A stretch of DNA of 64,000 nucleotides from Delphinus delphis (GCF_949987515.2 NC_082701.1:36473755-36537754), one strand, 5' to 3'. Shown: positions 10,717 through 23,578, counted from the stretch's first letter. Program-made: numbers and translations. The notes: generated by a model not told the origin, from the letters alone.

Positions 10717-13700
10717 TTAGATTCCATATATATATATGTTAGCATACGGTATTTGTTTTTGTCTTTCTGACTTCACTGTGTATGACAGACTCTAGGTCCA
10801 TCCACCTCACTACAAATAATTCAAGTTCATTTCTTTTTATGGCTGAGTAATATTCCATTGTATATATGTGTCACATCTTCTTTATCCATTCATCTGTCGA
10901 TAGATACTTAGTTTGCTTCCGTGTCCTGACTATTGTAAATAGAGCTGCAATGAACATTGTGGTACATGACTCTTTTTGAATTATGGTTTTCCAGGGTATG
11001 TGCCCAGTGATGGGATTTCTGGGTTGTATGGTAGTTCTATTTTTAGATATTTAAGGAACCTCCATACTGGTCTCCATAGTGGCTGTGTCAATTTACATTC
11101 CCACCAACAGTGCAAGAGGGTTCCCTTTTCTCCACACCCTCACCAGCATTTATTGTTTGTAGATATTTTGATGATGCTCATTCAGACAAGTGTGAGGTGA
11201 TACCACATTATAGTTTTGATTTGCATTTCTCTAATGATTAGTGATGTTGAGTATTCTTTCACGTGTTTGTTGGCAGTCTGTATAGCTTCTTTGGAGAAAT
11301 GTCTATTTAGGTATTCTGCCCATTTTTGAATTGGGTTGTTTGTTTTTTGGATATTGAACCACATGAGCTGCTTATAAATTTTGGAGATTAATCCTCTGTT
11401 AGTTGCTTCATTTGCAAATATTTTCTCCCATTCTGAGGGCTGTTATTTTGTGTTGTTTATGGTTTCATTTGCTGTGCAAAGGCTTTTAAGTTTTATTAGG
11501 TCCCATTTATTTATTTTTGCTTTTATTTCCATGTCTATAGGAGGTGGGTCAAAAATGATCTTGCTGTGATTTATGTCATAGAATGTTCTGTGTATGTTTT
11601 CCTCTAAGAGTTTTATAGTGTCTGGCCTTATATTTAAGTCGTTAATCCATTTTGAGATTATTGTTGTATACTGCATTAGGGAGTATTCCTATTTCATTCT
11701 TTCACATGTAGCTGTCCAGTTTTCCCAGTGCCACTTATTGAAGAGGCTGTCTTTTCTTCATTGTATATTCTTGCCTCATTTATCAAAACTAAGGTGACCA
11801 TATGTGCATGGGTTCTCTGGGCTTTCTATCCTGTTGCATTGAGGTATAGCTCTGTTTTTGTGCCAGTACAATACTGTCTTAATTACTGTGGATGTGTGGT
11901 TTAGTCTGAAGTCAGAGAGACTGATTCCTCCAGCTCAATTTTTCTTTCTTAAGATTGCTTTGGCTATTCGGAGTCTTTTGTGTTTCTATACAAATTGTGA
12001 AATTTTTTGTTCTAGTTCTGTGAAAAATGCCAGTGCTAGTTTGATAAGGATTGCATTGAATCTGTAGATTGCTTTGAGTAGTGTAGTCATTTTCACAATG
12101 TTGATTCTTCCAATCCAAGAACAAAGTATATCTCTCCAACTGTTTGCATCATCTTTAGTTTCTCTCATCAGTATATTTTAGTTTTCTGCATACAGGTCTT
12201 TTCTCTCCTTAGGTAGGTTTATTCGTAAGTATTTTATATGCAATGTTAAGTGGGAGTGTTTCTTTCATTTCTCTTTCAGATTTTCATTAATTTGTGTACA
12301 GGAATGCAAGAGATTTCTGTGCATTAATTTTGTATCCTGCTACTTTACTAAATTCATTGATTAGGTCTAGAAGTTTTCTTGTGGCTTCTTTAGGATTCTC
12401 TCTATATCTAGTATCATATCATCTGCAAACAGTGACAGTTTTGCTTCTTCTTTTCTGATTTGGATTCTTTTTATTTATGTTTTGTTTCTGATTGCTGTGC
12501 CTAAAACTTCCAAAACTATGTTGAATAATAGCGGTGACAGTGGGCAATCTTGTTTTCTTCCTGATCTTAGAGGACATGGCTTCACTTTTTCACCATTGAG
12601 AACAATATATGGTCTTTATTATGTTGTGGTAGGTTCCCTCTATGCCCACTTTCTGGAGAGTTTTTATCATAAATATGTGTTGAATTTTGTCAAAAGCTTT
12701 TTCTGCATCTATTGAGATTATCATAAGGTTTTTATCCTTCAATTTGTTATTGTGGTGTATTACATTGATTGATTTGTGTATATCACAGAATCCTTGTATT
12801 CCTGGGATACACCCCACTTGATCATGGTGTACGAGCCTTTTAATGTGCTGTTGGATTCTGTTTGCTCATATTTTGTTGAGGATTTTTGCATCTATGCTCA
12901 TCAGTGATATTGGCCTGTAGTTTTCTTTTTCTGTGATATCTTTCTCTGGTTTTGGTATCAGGGTGATGGTGGTCACATAGAATGAGTCTGGGAGTGTTCC
13001 TCCCTCTGCTATATTTTGGAAGAATTTGAGAAGGATAGGTGTTACCTCTTTTCTAAATGTTTGATAGAATTTGTCTGTGAAGACATCTGGTCCTGGGCTT
13101 TGGTTTGTTGGAAGATTTTTAATCTCAGTTTCAATTTCAGTACTTGTGATTGGTCTGTTCATGTTTTCTATTTTTTCCTGGTTCATGCTCGGAAGGCTGT
13201 TCTTTTCTAAGAATTTGTCCATTTCTTCCAGGTTATCCATTTTATTGGTATATAGTTGCTTGTAGAAATCTCTCATGATCCTTTGTATTTCTGAAGTGCC
13301 AGTGTTGTTACTTCTCCTTTTTCATTTCTAATTCTATTGATTTGAGTCTTCTCCCTTTCTTTCTTGAACAGTCTGGCTAATAGTTTATAAATTTTGTTTA
13401 TCTTCTCAAAGAACCAGCTTTTAGTTTTATTCATCTCTGCTATTGTTTCCTTCATTTCTTTTTCATTTATTTCTGATCGGATCTTTATGATCTTTCCTTC
13501 TGCTAACTCTGAGATTGTTTTGTTCTTCTTTCTCTAATTGCTCTAGATTTAAGGTTAAGTTGTTTATTTGAGATTTTTCTTGTTTCTTGATGTAGGATTG
13601 TATTGTTATAAACTTCCCTCATAGAACTGCTTTTGCTGCATCCCATAAGTTTTGGGTCATCATTATCATTTGATTCTAGGTACTTTTGATTTCCTCATTG

Positions 13701-14491
13701 ATTTCTTCAGTGATATCTTGTTTAATTAGTAACATATTGTTTAGCTTCCCTGTGTTTGCATTTTTTCCAGTTTTCTTCCTGTAATTGATATCTAGTCTCA
13801 TAGCACTCTGGCTGGAAAAGATTCTTGATGTGATTTCAATTTTCTTAAATTTACCAAGACTTGATTTGTGACCCAAGGTATGATCTATCCTGGAGAATGT
13901 TCCATGACTGCCTGAGAAGAAAGTGTATTCTGTTGTTTTGACGGAATGTCCTATAGAGATCAATTAAGACCACCTTATTTAATGTGTCATTAAAAGCTTG
14001 TGTTACCTTATTTATTTTAATTTTGGATGATCTGTCTATTGGTGAACGTGGGGTTTTAAAGTCCCCTACTATTATTGTGTTACTGTTGATTTCCCCTTTT
14101 ATGACTGTTAGCATTTGTCTCATATATTGAGGTGCTCCTTTATTGGGTGCATAATATTTACAATTGTTATATCTTCTTCTTGAATTGATCCCTTGATCAT
14201 TATGTAATGTTCTTCTTTGTCTCCTGAAATAGTCTTTAACTTAAAGTCTATTTTGTCTGATATGAGAATTGCTACTCCAGTTTTCTTTTGATTTCCATTT
14301 GCATGGAATATCAATTTCCATCTCCTTACTTTTAGTCTCTATGTGTCCCTAGGTCTGAGGTGGGTCTCTTGTAGACAGCATATATACAGATCATCTTTCT
14401 ATATCCATTCAGCCAGTCTATGTCTATTGGTTAGAGCACTTAATCCCTTTACCTATAAAGTGATTATCTATATGTATGTTCCTATTACCAT
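10717..14491 (-). pseudogene. L1 ORF2 (endonuclease/reverse transcriptase), broken
   Basis: The ORF2 start ATG lies at 14491 on the minus strand and the expected stop (after HTYGI-like coding) at 10717, giving nearly full length. Recognisable segments in order are the endonuclease (14314-13676, with GTFSRIDH near 13880), the reverse transcriptase lead-in (13276-12866, with FLEKNSLPSMNQE and TSTEIETEIKNLP), a fragment with [12 protein letters not shown] (12700) and the Cys-rich C-terminus. Many stops and frameshifts separate these, so no functional ORF2p is possible. It normally provides the nick and the reverse transcription for target-primed insertion. Confidence 0.88.
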
Positions 14492-14547
14492 TTTGTTGTT
14501 TTGGGTTTATTTTTTGGTAGGTCTTTTCCTTCTCTTGTGTTTCCTTC

Positions 14548-15290
14548 CTAGAGAAGTTCCTTTAGCAAAGGAACTTTAGTTCCTCCCTTCTTTCCTGCAG
14601 AATTTCTGCTGAAAGATCATCGGCTAACCTTATGGGGATTCCCTTGTTTGTTGCTTTTCCCTTGCAGCTTTTAATATTTTTTCTTTGTGTTTAGTTTTTT
14701 ATGGTTTGATTAATATGAATCTTGGCATGTTTCCCCTTTGATTTATCATATATGGGACTCTCTGTTCTTCCTGGACTTGATTGACTATTTCCTTTCCTAT
14801 GTTAGGGAAGTTTTCAACTATAATCTCTTCAAATATTTTCTCAGTCCCTTTCTTTTTCTCTTCTTCTCTAGGACCCTTATAATTCTAATGTTCGTGCATT
14901 TAATATTGTCCCAGAAGTCATGAGACTGTCCTCAATTCTTTTCATTCTTTTTTCTTTATTCTGCTCTGCAGTAGTTATTTCCACTCTTTTATCTTCCAGG
15001 TCATTTATCCATTCTTCTGCCTCAGTTATTCTGCTATTGATTCTTTCTAGAGAATTTTTAATTTCATTTATTGTGTTGTTCATCATTGTTTGTTTGCTCT
15101 TTAGTTCTTCTATGTCCTTGTTAAACATGTCTTGTATTTTCTCCATTCTATTTCTAAGATGGTGGATCATCTTTACTATCATTACTCTGTACTCTCTTTC
15201 AGGTAGACTGCCTATTTCCTCTTCATTTGTTTGGTATTGTGTGTTTTTACCTTGCTTCTTCATCTGCTGCATATTTGTGTGTCTTCTTAT
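14548..15290 (-). pseudogene. L1 ORF1, broken; initiator changed to ATA
   Basis: Aligned to the ORF1 start of the 53.8 kb L1, the initiator position (15288-15290) reads ATA instead of ATG. The next in-frame Met opens a 131-codon stretch (15272-14877) that covers the N-terminus and the coiled coil (MNNTINEIKNSLERINSRITEAEE region). A frameshift near 14890 then breaks the RNA-binding C-terminal region, and about 150 bp are missing before the CTTCTCTAG end at 14548. The element could not make a trimeric ORF1p. Confidence 0.82.
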
Positions 15291-17127
15291 TTTGTTTAAG
15301 TTACTGTGTTTAGGGTCTGCTTTTTGCAGGCTGCAGGTTCATAGTTTCCATTGTTTTTTGGTGTCTGCCCCCAGTCAGTGAGCTTGGTTCCATGGCTTCT
15401 TTTGGCTTCTTGGTCTAGGGGACTGGTGGCTGTGTTCTGGTGGGTCGGGCTGGATCTTTTCTATCTGGTGGGCAGGACTGCATGTGGTCATGTGTTTTAG
15501 GGTGTCTGTGGAGTTAGTATAATTTTAGGCAGCCTCTCTCTTAATGGGTGGGGTTGTGTTCCTCTCTTGCTTGTTGTTTGGCATGGGGAGTCCATCACTG
15601 GAACTTGCTGGCTATTGGGTGGAGCTGGGTCTTAGTGTTGAGTTGGAGACCTCTGGGAGAGCTTTTGCAAATTGATAATATGTGGTCCAGGATGTCTCTG
15701 TTGGTCTAATGTCCTGAACTCAGCTCTCCCACCTCAGAGGCTCAGGCCTGACTCCAGGCCAGAGAATGAAGACCCTATCAGTCACACAGCTCAGAAGAAA
15801 AGGAGAAAAAAAAGAAAGAAAAAAATTAATAATAATAAAAATAAAAGAGAACAACCAAACCAATAAACAAATCCACCAATGTTAACAAGCGTGTTGCTCC
15901 CTAAGTCTACCGCCTCAATTTTGGGATGATTCATTGCCTATTCAGGTACTCCACAGATTCAGGGTACATCAAGTTGATTGTGGAAATTTAATCTGCTGTT
16001 TCTGAAGCTGCATGGAGAAATTTCCCTTTCTCATCTTGTTTCACACAGGTCCTGGGGTTCAGCTTTGGTTTTGGCCCCAGCTCTTTGTGTAGGTCACCCT
16101 CAGGCATCTGTTCCTGCCCAGAGAGGACAGGGTTAAAGTAGTGGCTGATTAGGAGGCTCTTGCTCATTCAGGCTGGGAGGAGGGATGGGTACAGTAGTCA
16201 TAATTGGAATGCAGGCAAGCCTGTGGTGGCAGAGGCTAGTGTGGCATGCAACAGCCTGAGGCACACCGTGTGTTCTTGCGGGGAATTTGTCCCTGGATCA
16301 CAGGACCCTGGCAGTGGCATGCTGCGGAGGCTACCAGGGAATGTGTCATAGTGACCTGGGCTTTCACACAGGATTTTTGGTGGCTGCAGCAGCAGCATTA
16401 GCATTTCATGCCCACCTCTGTGGTCTGAGGTGATAGCCGCAGCTTGCGCCCATCTCTGGACTTGTTTAGATGGTACTCTGCCTTCTGTGGGCAGTCAGGG
16501 AAGGAATCCCCTCTTCTCATGCACCCCAAAACAATGGTCTCTTGCATCTTAGGCAGGTCCAGACTTTTTCCTGGACTCCCCCGTGGCTAGCTGTGGCACA
16601 CTAGCCCCTTCAGGTTGTGTTCACACAGCCAACCCCAGTCCTCTCCCGGGGATCTGACCTCCAAAACCCAAGCCTCAGCCCCCACCCATCCCAGCAGGTG
16701 AGCAGGCAAGCCTCTCAGGCTGGTGAGTGCTGGTTGGCACCAATCCTCTGTGTGGGAATCTCTCCACTTTGCCCTCTGCACCCCTGCTGCTGCGCTCTCC
16801 TCCATGGCTCTCAAGCTTCCCCTCCTGCCCACCCTCTATCCCTGCAAGTGAAGGGGCTCCCTAGTCTGTGGAAATGTTTCCTCCTTCACATCTCCCTCCC
16901 AGAGGTGCAGTTCCCATCCCTATTCTTTTGTCTCTGTTTTTTCTTTTTTCTTTTGTCCTACCCAGGTATGTTGGGATCTTCTTTCCTTTTGGGAAGTCTG
17001 AGGTATTGTGCAAGCATTCTGTAGGTATTCTGTAGGAGTTGTGCCACATGTAGATGTATTTTTTATGTATTTGTGGGGAAGAAGGTGATCTCCACATCTT
17101 ACTCCTCCGCCACATTGAAGGTCCCTC
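15291..17127 (-). promoter_or_regulatory. L1 5'UTR (type A), unspliced
   Basis: About 1.8 kb of L1 promoter/leader, homologous to 53839-56253. It keeps the donor-like ACCTGG/GTAGGA (complement of about 16962-16973) and the acceptor-like pyrimidine tract ending CTTCTGAG (complement of about 15790-15815). It lacks the 38-bp and 265-bp tandem duplications seen in the 53.8 kb element. The purine-rich run at 15793-15850 (plus strand) is the complement of the pyrimidine tract. Confidence 0.75.
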
Positions 17128-17232
17128 CAATATCAGTAATTGCTTAAAAACTAACATTTGTTCCTCATGCAAAAGAATGACTTAATTATTTGTCCAGTAT
17201 TTACAGAGAAAATATTTAAAAATCATTGTCTT

Positions 17233-17440
17233 GGGATTCCCTGGTTGCGCAGTGGTTGAGAGTCCACCTGCCGATGCAGGGTACATGGGTTCATGCCCCG
17301 GTCCGGGAAGATCCCACATGCCACGGAGCGGCTGGGCCAGTGAGCCATGGCCGCTGAGCCTGCGTGTCCGGAGCCTGTGCTCCGCAACGGGAGAGGCCAC
17401 AACAGTGAGATGCCCGCGTACCGGAAAAAAAAAAAAAAAT
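17233..17440 (+). mobile_element. CHR-type SINE, short (young cetacean) form
   Basis: It carries the tRNA-like head with A box (GCGCAGTGGTTGAG) and B box (GGGTTCATGCC), the GGCCGCTGAGCCTGCG body, the AGGCCACAACAGTGAG segment and a 15-A tail. A perfect 10-bp TSD TCATTGTCTT (17223-17232 and 17441-17450) flanks it. High identity to the copies at 33230, 43428 and 22553 points to a recent subfamily. Confidence 0.95.
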
Positions 17441-17450
17441 TCATTGTCTT

Positions 17451-17860
17451 ATAAAGAGGTGTTTTAAGAGTATACAGCCAAAAGTTGAAAAAAAAGGTGT
17501 TACAGTGTTGTATCAACATCAGTTGATAAATAAAACAGTTAAGTTACTTTTCTAGACTTTGTGATACTTATGATATTCATCAGCTTAATAAAATTGTAAT
17601 TTACTATGGTTTATTTCCAATTTTAAATATGTACTTGCATTTATTGCTCATTTGTATTCATAATCTGCATGATTATTATTGTTATAGAGAGACCCCAAGT
17701 TAAATAATCTTCAGGTCTCTATAAACCTGGATCTGCCTCTTTAGGCAACTTTCCGTAGAGATGAAACAGATACTCCTTTGTTTGCAGCATGGAGCTGTTC
17801 TCCTTTCTAGAGCAAATGAGTAGGTTTGGTTCCAGGATGTAAGAATTGTTAACTTTAGAA
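17451..17860. other. Unassigned DNA
   Basis: AT-rich sequence with no recognised gene or repeat. Confidence 0.35.
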
Positions 17861-18936
17861 AAATCTGTTATTGTAATCACTCCATTCATTTATTAAAGGA
17901 GAAAAAGAAAACATATTATCTAAATACATCCAAAAAATATATTGGATAAAATTTAATTCCCCTGAGAGATAAAACTCATTGCATACTGAAAATGGAAGGA
18001 ATCATCTTTGACCTCATGAAGTTTACCCACTGAAAGACTATAGCAATGCTTGCACTTAAGGTGAAATATTAGAATCAATCATTTTAAGATCAGGAACAGA
18101 ATTAAAAACTTTCACTATAATGCTAACTGAAGCAAAATACAACAAAAAAGCAATATGAGCTAAAGGGATTGGAAAGGAATTTTTTTCATAATCCATATAT
18201 TATACGATGGTCCTTCTGGACTATTAAATATAATTTGTAGGAAATTGCTGGAAACCATATATAAGATTGTTGCATTGAAAATGCAAAAATTCATTACAAT
18301 CCTATGCACCAGAAACAGTAATTAAGAAAATGTAATAATTGTTTTTAAAAACACTCTTCACGTTAGCAACAGAACCTATCATGTAGGTTCTGAAATCTAT
18401 CAAAATAGAAATGAATCTATCAAAAAAGGCCTGAGACCTACATAGGGAAAATGAATAATATCTTTGTTAAAGGGCATAAAAAACCCTAAATAAATGGATA
18501 GAGATACTTTTGGTTATGGATGGCAAGAATCAATTTCATAAAGGTGTCAAATTCCTCTAAATTAATCAATAAGTTTACTGAATTTCTATCATAATCCTAT
18601 CACAGTTTTTATAAATTGTGACAACCTGGTCTGAAAATACATATGGAAGAGAGTAACTAGCCAAAAATGGTAAGTTAATTTCAAAGAAAAATAAGGAAAA
18701 AATACTTGAGAGCAAAGTTTATAAAGTTATAATAATTAAGAGAGTATTTATTCAGAAATAGATAATAGATCTTTGAAACATCATAGAGTAGGACTCTAAC
18801 TCTCACATATATGAGAACTTTCTGTTTGACAAATGTACCATTTTACAATTCAAAAATAAGATGGCCTTTCTAATAAGTAACTGAGAAAATTGGGATCCAT
18901 ATAGAAAAGGACAAAATTATTTATGCAGTTTACAAG
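17860..18936 (+). mobile_element. Ancient L1M/HAL1-like ORF2 remnant
   Basis: Plus-strand wording resembles decayed L1 ORF2 downstream of the reverse transcriptase. Examples are AAAATGCAAAAATTC, a TTGTTAAAGGGCATAAAAAACCCTAAATAAATGGA-like region and ACATATGGAAGAGAGTAACTAG. All frames are interrupted. The subfamily cannot be named by eye. MER5A begins at its right edge. Confidence 0.5.
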
Positions 18937-19145
18937 CAGTGGTTCTTAATTAGGGTGATTTTGGCCCCCATGGAACATTTGGCAATGTTTGGTTCACTTT
19001 TGGCTGCAACAACTGGAGGGGCAAATACAACTGATAAGGTAGAGGTCAGGGATGCTGCTGAACATTCTGCAAAGCATAGGACAGCCCCCACGACAAAGAA
19101 TTATTCAACCCAAAATGTCAATAGTGTCATAATTGAGAAACCCAG
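18937..19145 (+). mobile_element. MER5A (nonautonomous hAT-Charlie DNA transposon)
   Basis: It begins CAGTGGTTCTTAATTAGGG and ends ATTGAGAAACCCAG, a degenerate terminal inverted repeat pair. The internal wording (ACATTTGGCAATGTTTGG, CAGGGATGCTGCTGAACAT, CAAAATGTCAATAGTG) is the MER5A consensus as I know it. It has no coding capacity; such copies depended on a hAT transposase long extinct in this lineage. No clear 8-bp TSD remains. An open frame across it (18955-19245) is fortuitous. Confidence 0.88.
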
Positions 19146-19149
19146 CTCT

Positions 19150-19500
19150 AGCTCAAACAGACTTTCCCCAGATAACTACACAGTTAATTCCCTGATCCCT
19201 TTTCAAACCTATTCAAATATCACCTTCTCAATAAAACTGATCTGAGCTCCTGTATTTAAAATTACCACCTCAATCCCCCTTTTCATGACACTCCTGATCC
19301 CTCTTACTCTGCTCTTCCTTTTCTTTATTCTATTGCATTTATCATCTTGTAACATCCAGTAAAATTTATTTACTTATTATATGTATTGTTTGTCAGTCTA
19401 CTAAAATGGCTTAATTTTTTTCATTAATTTATCCCAAACACCTAGAATGCTGTTTAGCACATGGTGGGTAATCAATAAATATTTACTTAATAAATAAATT
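19150..19500 (+). mobile_element. LINE2 (L2) 3' end fragment
   Basis: The wording ATCACCTTCTCAATAAAACTGA, TTGCATTTATCATCTTGTAACA and the terminal region CACCTAGAATGCTGTTTAGCACATGG...ATCAATAAATATTTACTTAATAAATAA follows the conserved L2 3' end. It is an old, 5'-truncated eutherian-wide repeat. Confidence 0.72.
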
Positions 19501-22500
19501 AACAATCCTAAGTGCTAATGTGGAGTAGCAGAATCACTCATAAACTGCTGGTGGAGAGTGTCTCTTTGGAGAGAACTTGGCTTTGTCATATATATTTGGA
19601 GATGCACATACCAGGGAAGTCAATGTGAAGATGGTATCTTGAGCCATCTCAGAACTTTCTTTCCCCAACACCTAACCAATAAAATCAACACCTAGGAAAA
19701 CTGTCACCAAGTTATTTTTGAGGAATAACCAAACCTATAAACTTTAATGACATGTAACTCAGGAGGAAAGCAGAAGATAAAGAACAGAAGAAAACTGCAG
19801 CGTAGCAGGGCTCCTCCCTGCTCACCTCCCAATCTGTATGCCCTGGACTTTTTCATTTTTGTATAATAGTGATTCAGATCTATACAGTTTTTTCTTCTAA
19901 TAAGAAAATCCAGTTTAAAAAAAGCTATTATGTAGAGCACTAATCTAGAAGGATCACATGGATCATATATGTGTGTGTATTTATATATTCGTATACTGAT
20001 GCCCAATCATAGACCCGATGAACCAAAGTTTCTAGGTATGAAACCCAAGAATCTGTGTGTGTGGTTTTGCTTTTTTTTTAAGTTTTTCAGCTGATGATCA
20101 GACAAGTCTTACAACTATTCATCTAGTAGGTTTTTAAATGTGTCCCAAGAAACCCTGGGTGTATAAGTAACTGTGGAAGTATCTTGGGCATTCTGGTAAA
20201 GCAACCACTTTTGTATCTTTTATATAGAAATATTTTGTGTACAAAAAAAGGCTTGGGACAAAAAATACTATTTCTTAAAAACAAAAGTTTGTAATCCATT
20301 GATCTAGAGAAAGCTTCTACATTGAATGAACGTTAAATTATGAGGTAGATACTGTGATATGCAACCCACATCTTTAGGAATGAGAAAATTTTTCTCCTAG
20401 CTGTTGTGAGTGTTGCCAGGAGATGACCCTTAGCTGCCATCCATTTTTGAGGATTGCCCCAGTTGAAGAAAACTGCCTGGTTCAGTCAACCTCCTTCCAG
20501 GAAAAGCCCATATTCAACAACAGATCTATATAAATCTATATAAATGAATGACTTGGCCTCTTGCCTCAACTTGGGACAACTTTGAGGAATCATCCCATGC
20601 TCCAGAGTTCCACCATAGTATCAGCTGGGCCCTTCATTAGAAGAGCATCACAGCTTCTTCTGCCCAATCCTCTTTTCCTCCCAAATGTCATACCCTCAGA
20701 ATGCTCCCTAATAAGCATCGTCTTCATGAATCTGAATCTCAGAGTCTTCTTCTGAGACACCCAACCTGCAACACCAATTGAAGTTAGATCATATGATTAT
20801 GTGATGCATGAAACTATATCACTGCCCAAGTGAGTGAACTAAATAAAAAGGAGCCAAAATGAGTAAATGACTAAAATGGAGGCAAAAATGTAACACATGA
20901 CAAATCAGATTGTTCTGCATTCATAACAGATGAAAACTAATTGTCTGCCAGTCATGAGTTAGCAATATAGAAAACTTCCAAGGTGTGCCAAAATGATATT
21001 AAGATGTTTACACATGTTTATGTGATCCAGTTTATGCTTCTGCTGTCATCTGCCTAGCCAGTAGAATCTCCAATGGTATCAAGAGTTGGAGAAGAACAAT
21101 GGCAAGTGACAAAGTCTGAGAAATTAAACTTAAAAGTCAAAGAATGTGTTGTAAAGATAGTAGCCCCAACCTCTTAGATAAGTGGAGAAAATTAAATAAA
21201 CTTACACCTACTTTCCATTTTTGGACAGTTAACATACATATTAACTTTAATTTATCTTGAAAATACAATTACAAATAAATAACTTAAAATTTGTATACAT
21301 TAATAAAATAAGAAATGTGTTCCAAAGTTTTGGAGGTTTTGTGCTCGTAGCAAGGCTCTACTTGTGGTGAAAGGGGCCCAACTCGCACCACTGTGAGAAA
21401 GGACATAAGGCCATTCATTAGTGAGAGCATTCCCTTCCCAGTTCCTCTTATTCACATCTGAGGCTGTGCACTTTCTGAATTTTTACGTTTCTGGAGATTT
21501 ATAGTTGTTGCTGCTGTTTTACTAAATAAACTCTTGTCTAGAGAAACATCAGTTAATGGCACAAGGATCCTTCAGATGTGAAGAACCATTGAAAAAAGTG
21601 AAAAGACCACTGTCAACATAGAGAAAAATCCTAGTCACAGACATATTTGACAGTGCTACCAAAATTAAAGGATGTGCAAAGTCCGGAACAACTGAATATG
21701 AAAACAACTTCCTATGCAAGAATTTCTATGACAATGAAATGTAGAATAAAGAACTAATAGTTTTGTTATTCTGTAGCTCAGTTGATCATTGTCTCTAACT
21801 TTTGTTAGACTGTTTTGAGAATACAGATTTGTATGCATTCATTTCCCCAGAAATATGTGTATTTATTGTTCCAATATGTAAATGTGACCAAAAGCAAAAA
21901 TGAAAACAACTTCTGCTTAACATTTTTTCAATGTTAATTGCTAGAACACTGATTCTGTTTGTTTTTATTTCTCGTGAGAATATATATTTTGAGTTGAGTA
22001 CTTTCTTAACTTCTTTCCACTTTTCGTAAATCCAACTAATGAGCAAAAAAAAAAAAAAAAAAACAAGCATAATAATGTACAGAACTTAGCCAGTTTTCTG
22101 GAATTTAACATATGCTAGTTACCCAAACCTTCCCCAGTGTATAAAACTTGGTTCAATACCACCAGATGACCAATATTACTGTGAGGTGTTAAGTATAATC
22201 GAAATACTTAGATTTACTCCAAACATGAATAACTGCTAGAGATAATATAAAAATGTTCTTCTCTTTTCAATGACTTTATCATAGTAGACTATTTATTAAA
22301 AGAGTATGAATTATTTAACTGCTTACCATTTCTTACAAAATGTAAAACTTTTGGGAATTTGTAATAAGATTGCAAAATACAATTAAACTGTAAAATAAAA
22401 TCTCCACCTCACAGATGAGTAATGGACACGTTGTCTAAAAATTTAATTACACCAGAGTAATTTTTAAAGCTTAGATTCACAAAAGGAGCCCAAACGCTAA

Positions 22501-22552
22501 CCTTGTAAAGGAATAGAAAGTGTTAATTTGTTCTGTATAAAAACAAAGGAAG
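19501..22552. other. Unassigned DNA with weak old-repeat traces
   Basis: I support no gene here. 19510-19650 may continue a decayed L1M (CATAAACTGCTGGTGGAG, like the ORF2 C-terminal L1 wording). 20000-20060 (GAACCAAAGTTTCTAGG...ACCCAAGAATCTGTG) resembles the 3' half of a hAT-Charlie nonautonomous element. An A-run lies at 22047-22064. The remainder is not recognised. Confidence 0.4.
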
Positions 22553-22720
22553 GGGCTTACCTGGTGGTGCAGTGGTTGAGAGTCTGCCTGCCGATGCAGA
22601 GACGTGGGTTCGTGCCCCAGTCCGGGAGGATCCCACGTGCCACGGAGTGGCTGGGCCCGTGAGCCATGGCCGCTGAGCCTGCGCGTCTGGAGCCTGTGCT
22701 CCGCAATGGGAGAGGCCACT
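22553..22720 (+). mobile_element. CHR-type SINE, short form, 3'-truncated
   Basis: The head and body match the SINE at 17233 (GTGGTGCAGTGGTTGAGAGTC, GGGTTCGTGCCCCAGTCC, GCCATGGCCGCTGAGCC). It stops at AGAGGCCACT without the CAACAGTGAG segment or an A tail, so the end was lost, probably by later deletion. Confidence 0.88.
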
Positions 22721-22842
22721 GCTAAAATACTCAGGAAGTATTTATTTTTATGTCTGAGAAAAAAGGAATTGGATAAAGGAAAAGAAAAGAGATGAAGAGA
22801 TGGGCTGCATATGGCAAGAAACAGGATCAGGATAGGTAAAAA

Positions 22843-23393
22843 TGTTACCAAATCCAAGCTTGCACTGCTCACCACAGGACAGGCCAATAAATCGAGAGAC
22901 AAAGTATTGGGGCAAGGAAACGCAACTTTATTTGGAAAGCCAGCAGACCGAGAAGATGGAGGACGAGTGTTCCAAAGACCCATCTTACCTGAGTTAGTGT
23001 TCATGCTTCTTTTATATTGAAAGGGGAGGGTGTCTGGCTGGTTCATGCAAGCTTCATGGTGCCTGCCAGACCCCAGAGGAGATGTGATAATCCTTTGTTC
23101 TTGCCTCTGTGCACGTAGGTCTTGTCATGATGTTCCTGTAAACCTTCAATAAGGCAAATATTCTCTGTTCTGCAACTTTTTGTCTCTATATGAATGAAAA
23201 GTGTTTTTTCTTTAAAGGTCAAGCCTTTGAGGCAGAGCCTTGATAAAGAGCTGTTTTGTATATTTCAGGCAACAGTCAGCATTCTTTTGCCAATGTGAAG
23301 AGCCAGCATGACTAAATATTGACAACAAAGTACAAAGGTTAGAGCTTAAGGAATGGATCCAGTATGGATTTGGGTTTGTTCTTCTCTTACTAA
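22843..23393 (-). mobile_element. Solo LTR, class I (ERV1-like)
   Basis: The minus strand shows U3 (from about 23393), a TATA box TATAAAAG (complement of 23009-23016), an AATAAA polyadenylation signal (complement of 22927-22932) about 80 bp downstream and a terminal ...GGTAACA (22843). The same LTR occurs at 62043-62603, where edges are clearer and 4-bp flanks match. No internal retroviral sequence adjoins either copy, so both are solo LTRs left by recombination. The 3' portion near 23380 is diverged and the edge is approximate. Confidence 0.75.
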
Positions 23394-23441
23394 AATGCCT
23401 AAGGCATTTGAAAATGCAGAAGGTCTCATAATTAGTAAGAA

Positions 23442-23578
23442 TGTTTGTTTGTTTTTTGTTTGTTTTTTGACTGTGCCATGCAGCTTGTGGGATCTTAGTC
23501 CCCTGACCAGTGATTGAATCTGGGCCCTAAGCCGTGAGAGCATGGAGTCCTAAAAACTGGACTGCCAGGAAGTTCCCT
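23442..23578 (-). mobile_element. Old tRNA-derived SINE (artiodactyl/cetacean type), short
   Basis: The minus strand reads AGGGAACTTCCTGGCAGTCCAG...GGCCCAGATTCAATCACTGGTCAGGGGACTAAGATCC...GCATGGCACAGTC, the head of an older CHR/Bov-t-related SINE, ending in an AACAAAC-rich tail (plus TTTGTTTGTTTTTTG at 23445-23468). It is more diverged than the other SINE copies here. Confidence 0.8.

Larger units (their letters stand above)
10306..17127 (-). mobile_element. Full-length L1, inactive, with TSD and probable 3' transduction
   Basis: The minus strand runs from the 5' end at about 17127 (GGGACCTTCAATGTGGCGG) through 5'UTR, ORF1, ORF2 and 3'UTR to an A-tract (plus-strand T run 10348-10362). A further 31 bp (10317-10347) and a second A-tract (10307-10316) follow. 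The flanks CAATATCATTAATTT (10291-10305) and CAATATCAGTAATTG (17128-17142) match at 13 of 15 positions, which places both A-tracts inside one insertion. The 5'UTR is of the same type as in the 53.8 kb element and retains the intron-like segment missing from the element at 1-880. Both ORFs are broken. Confidence 0.9.

Noticed and set aside
16617..17024. A 135-codon plus-strand open frame as a gene
   Set aside because: It lies antisense within the GC-rich L1 5'UTR and has no domain.
17233..17440. tRNA gene
   Set aside because: The A and B boxes belong to a tRNA-derived SINE with body, tail and TSD; no cloverleaf tRNA is present.
22477..23046. A 189-codon minus-strand open frame as a gene
   Set aside because: It runs across a SINE and an LTR on the antisense side; its central part is translated SINE.
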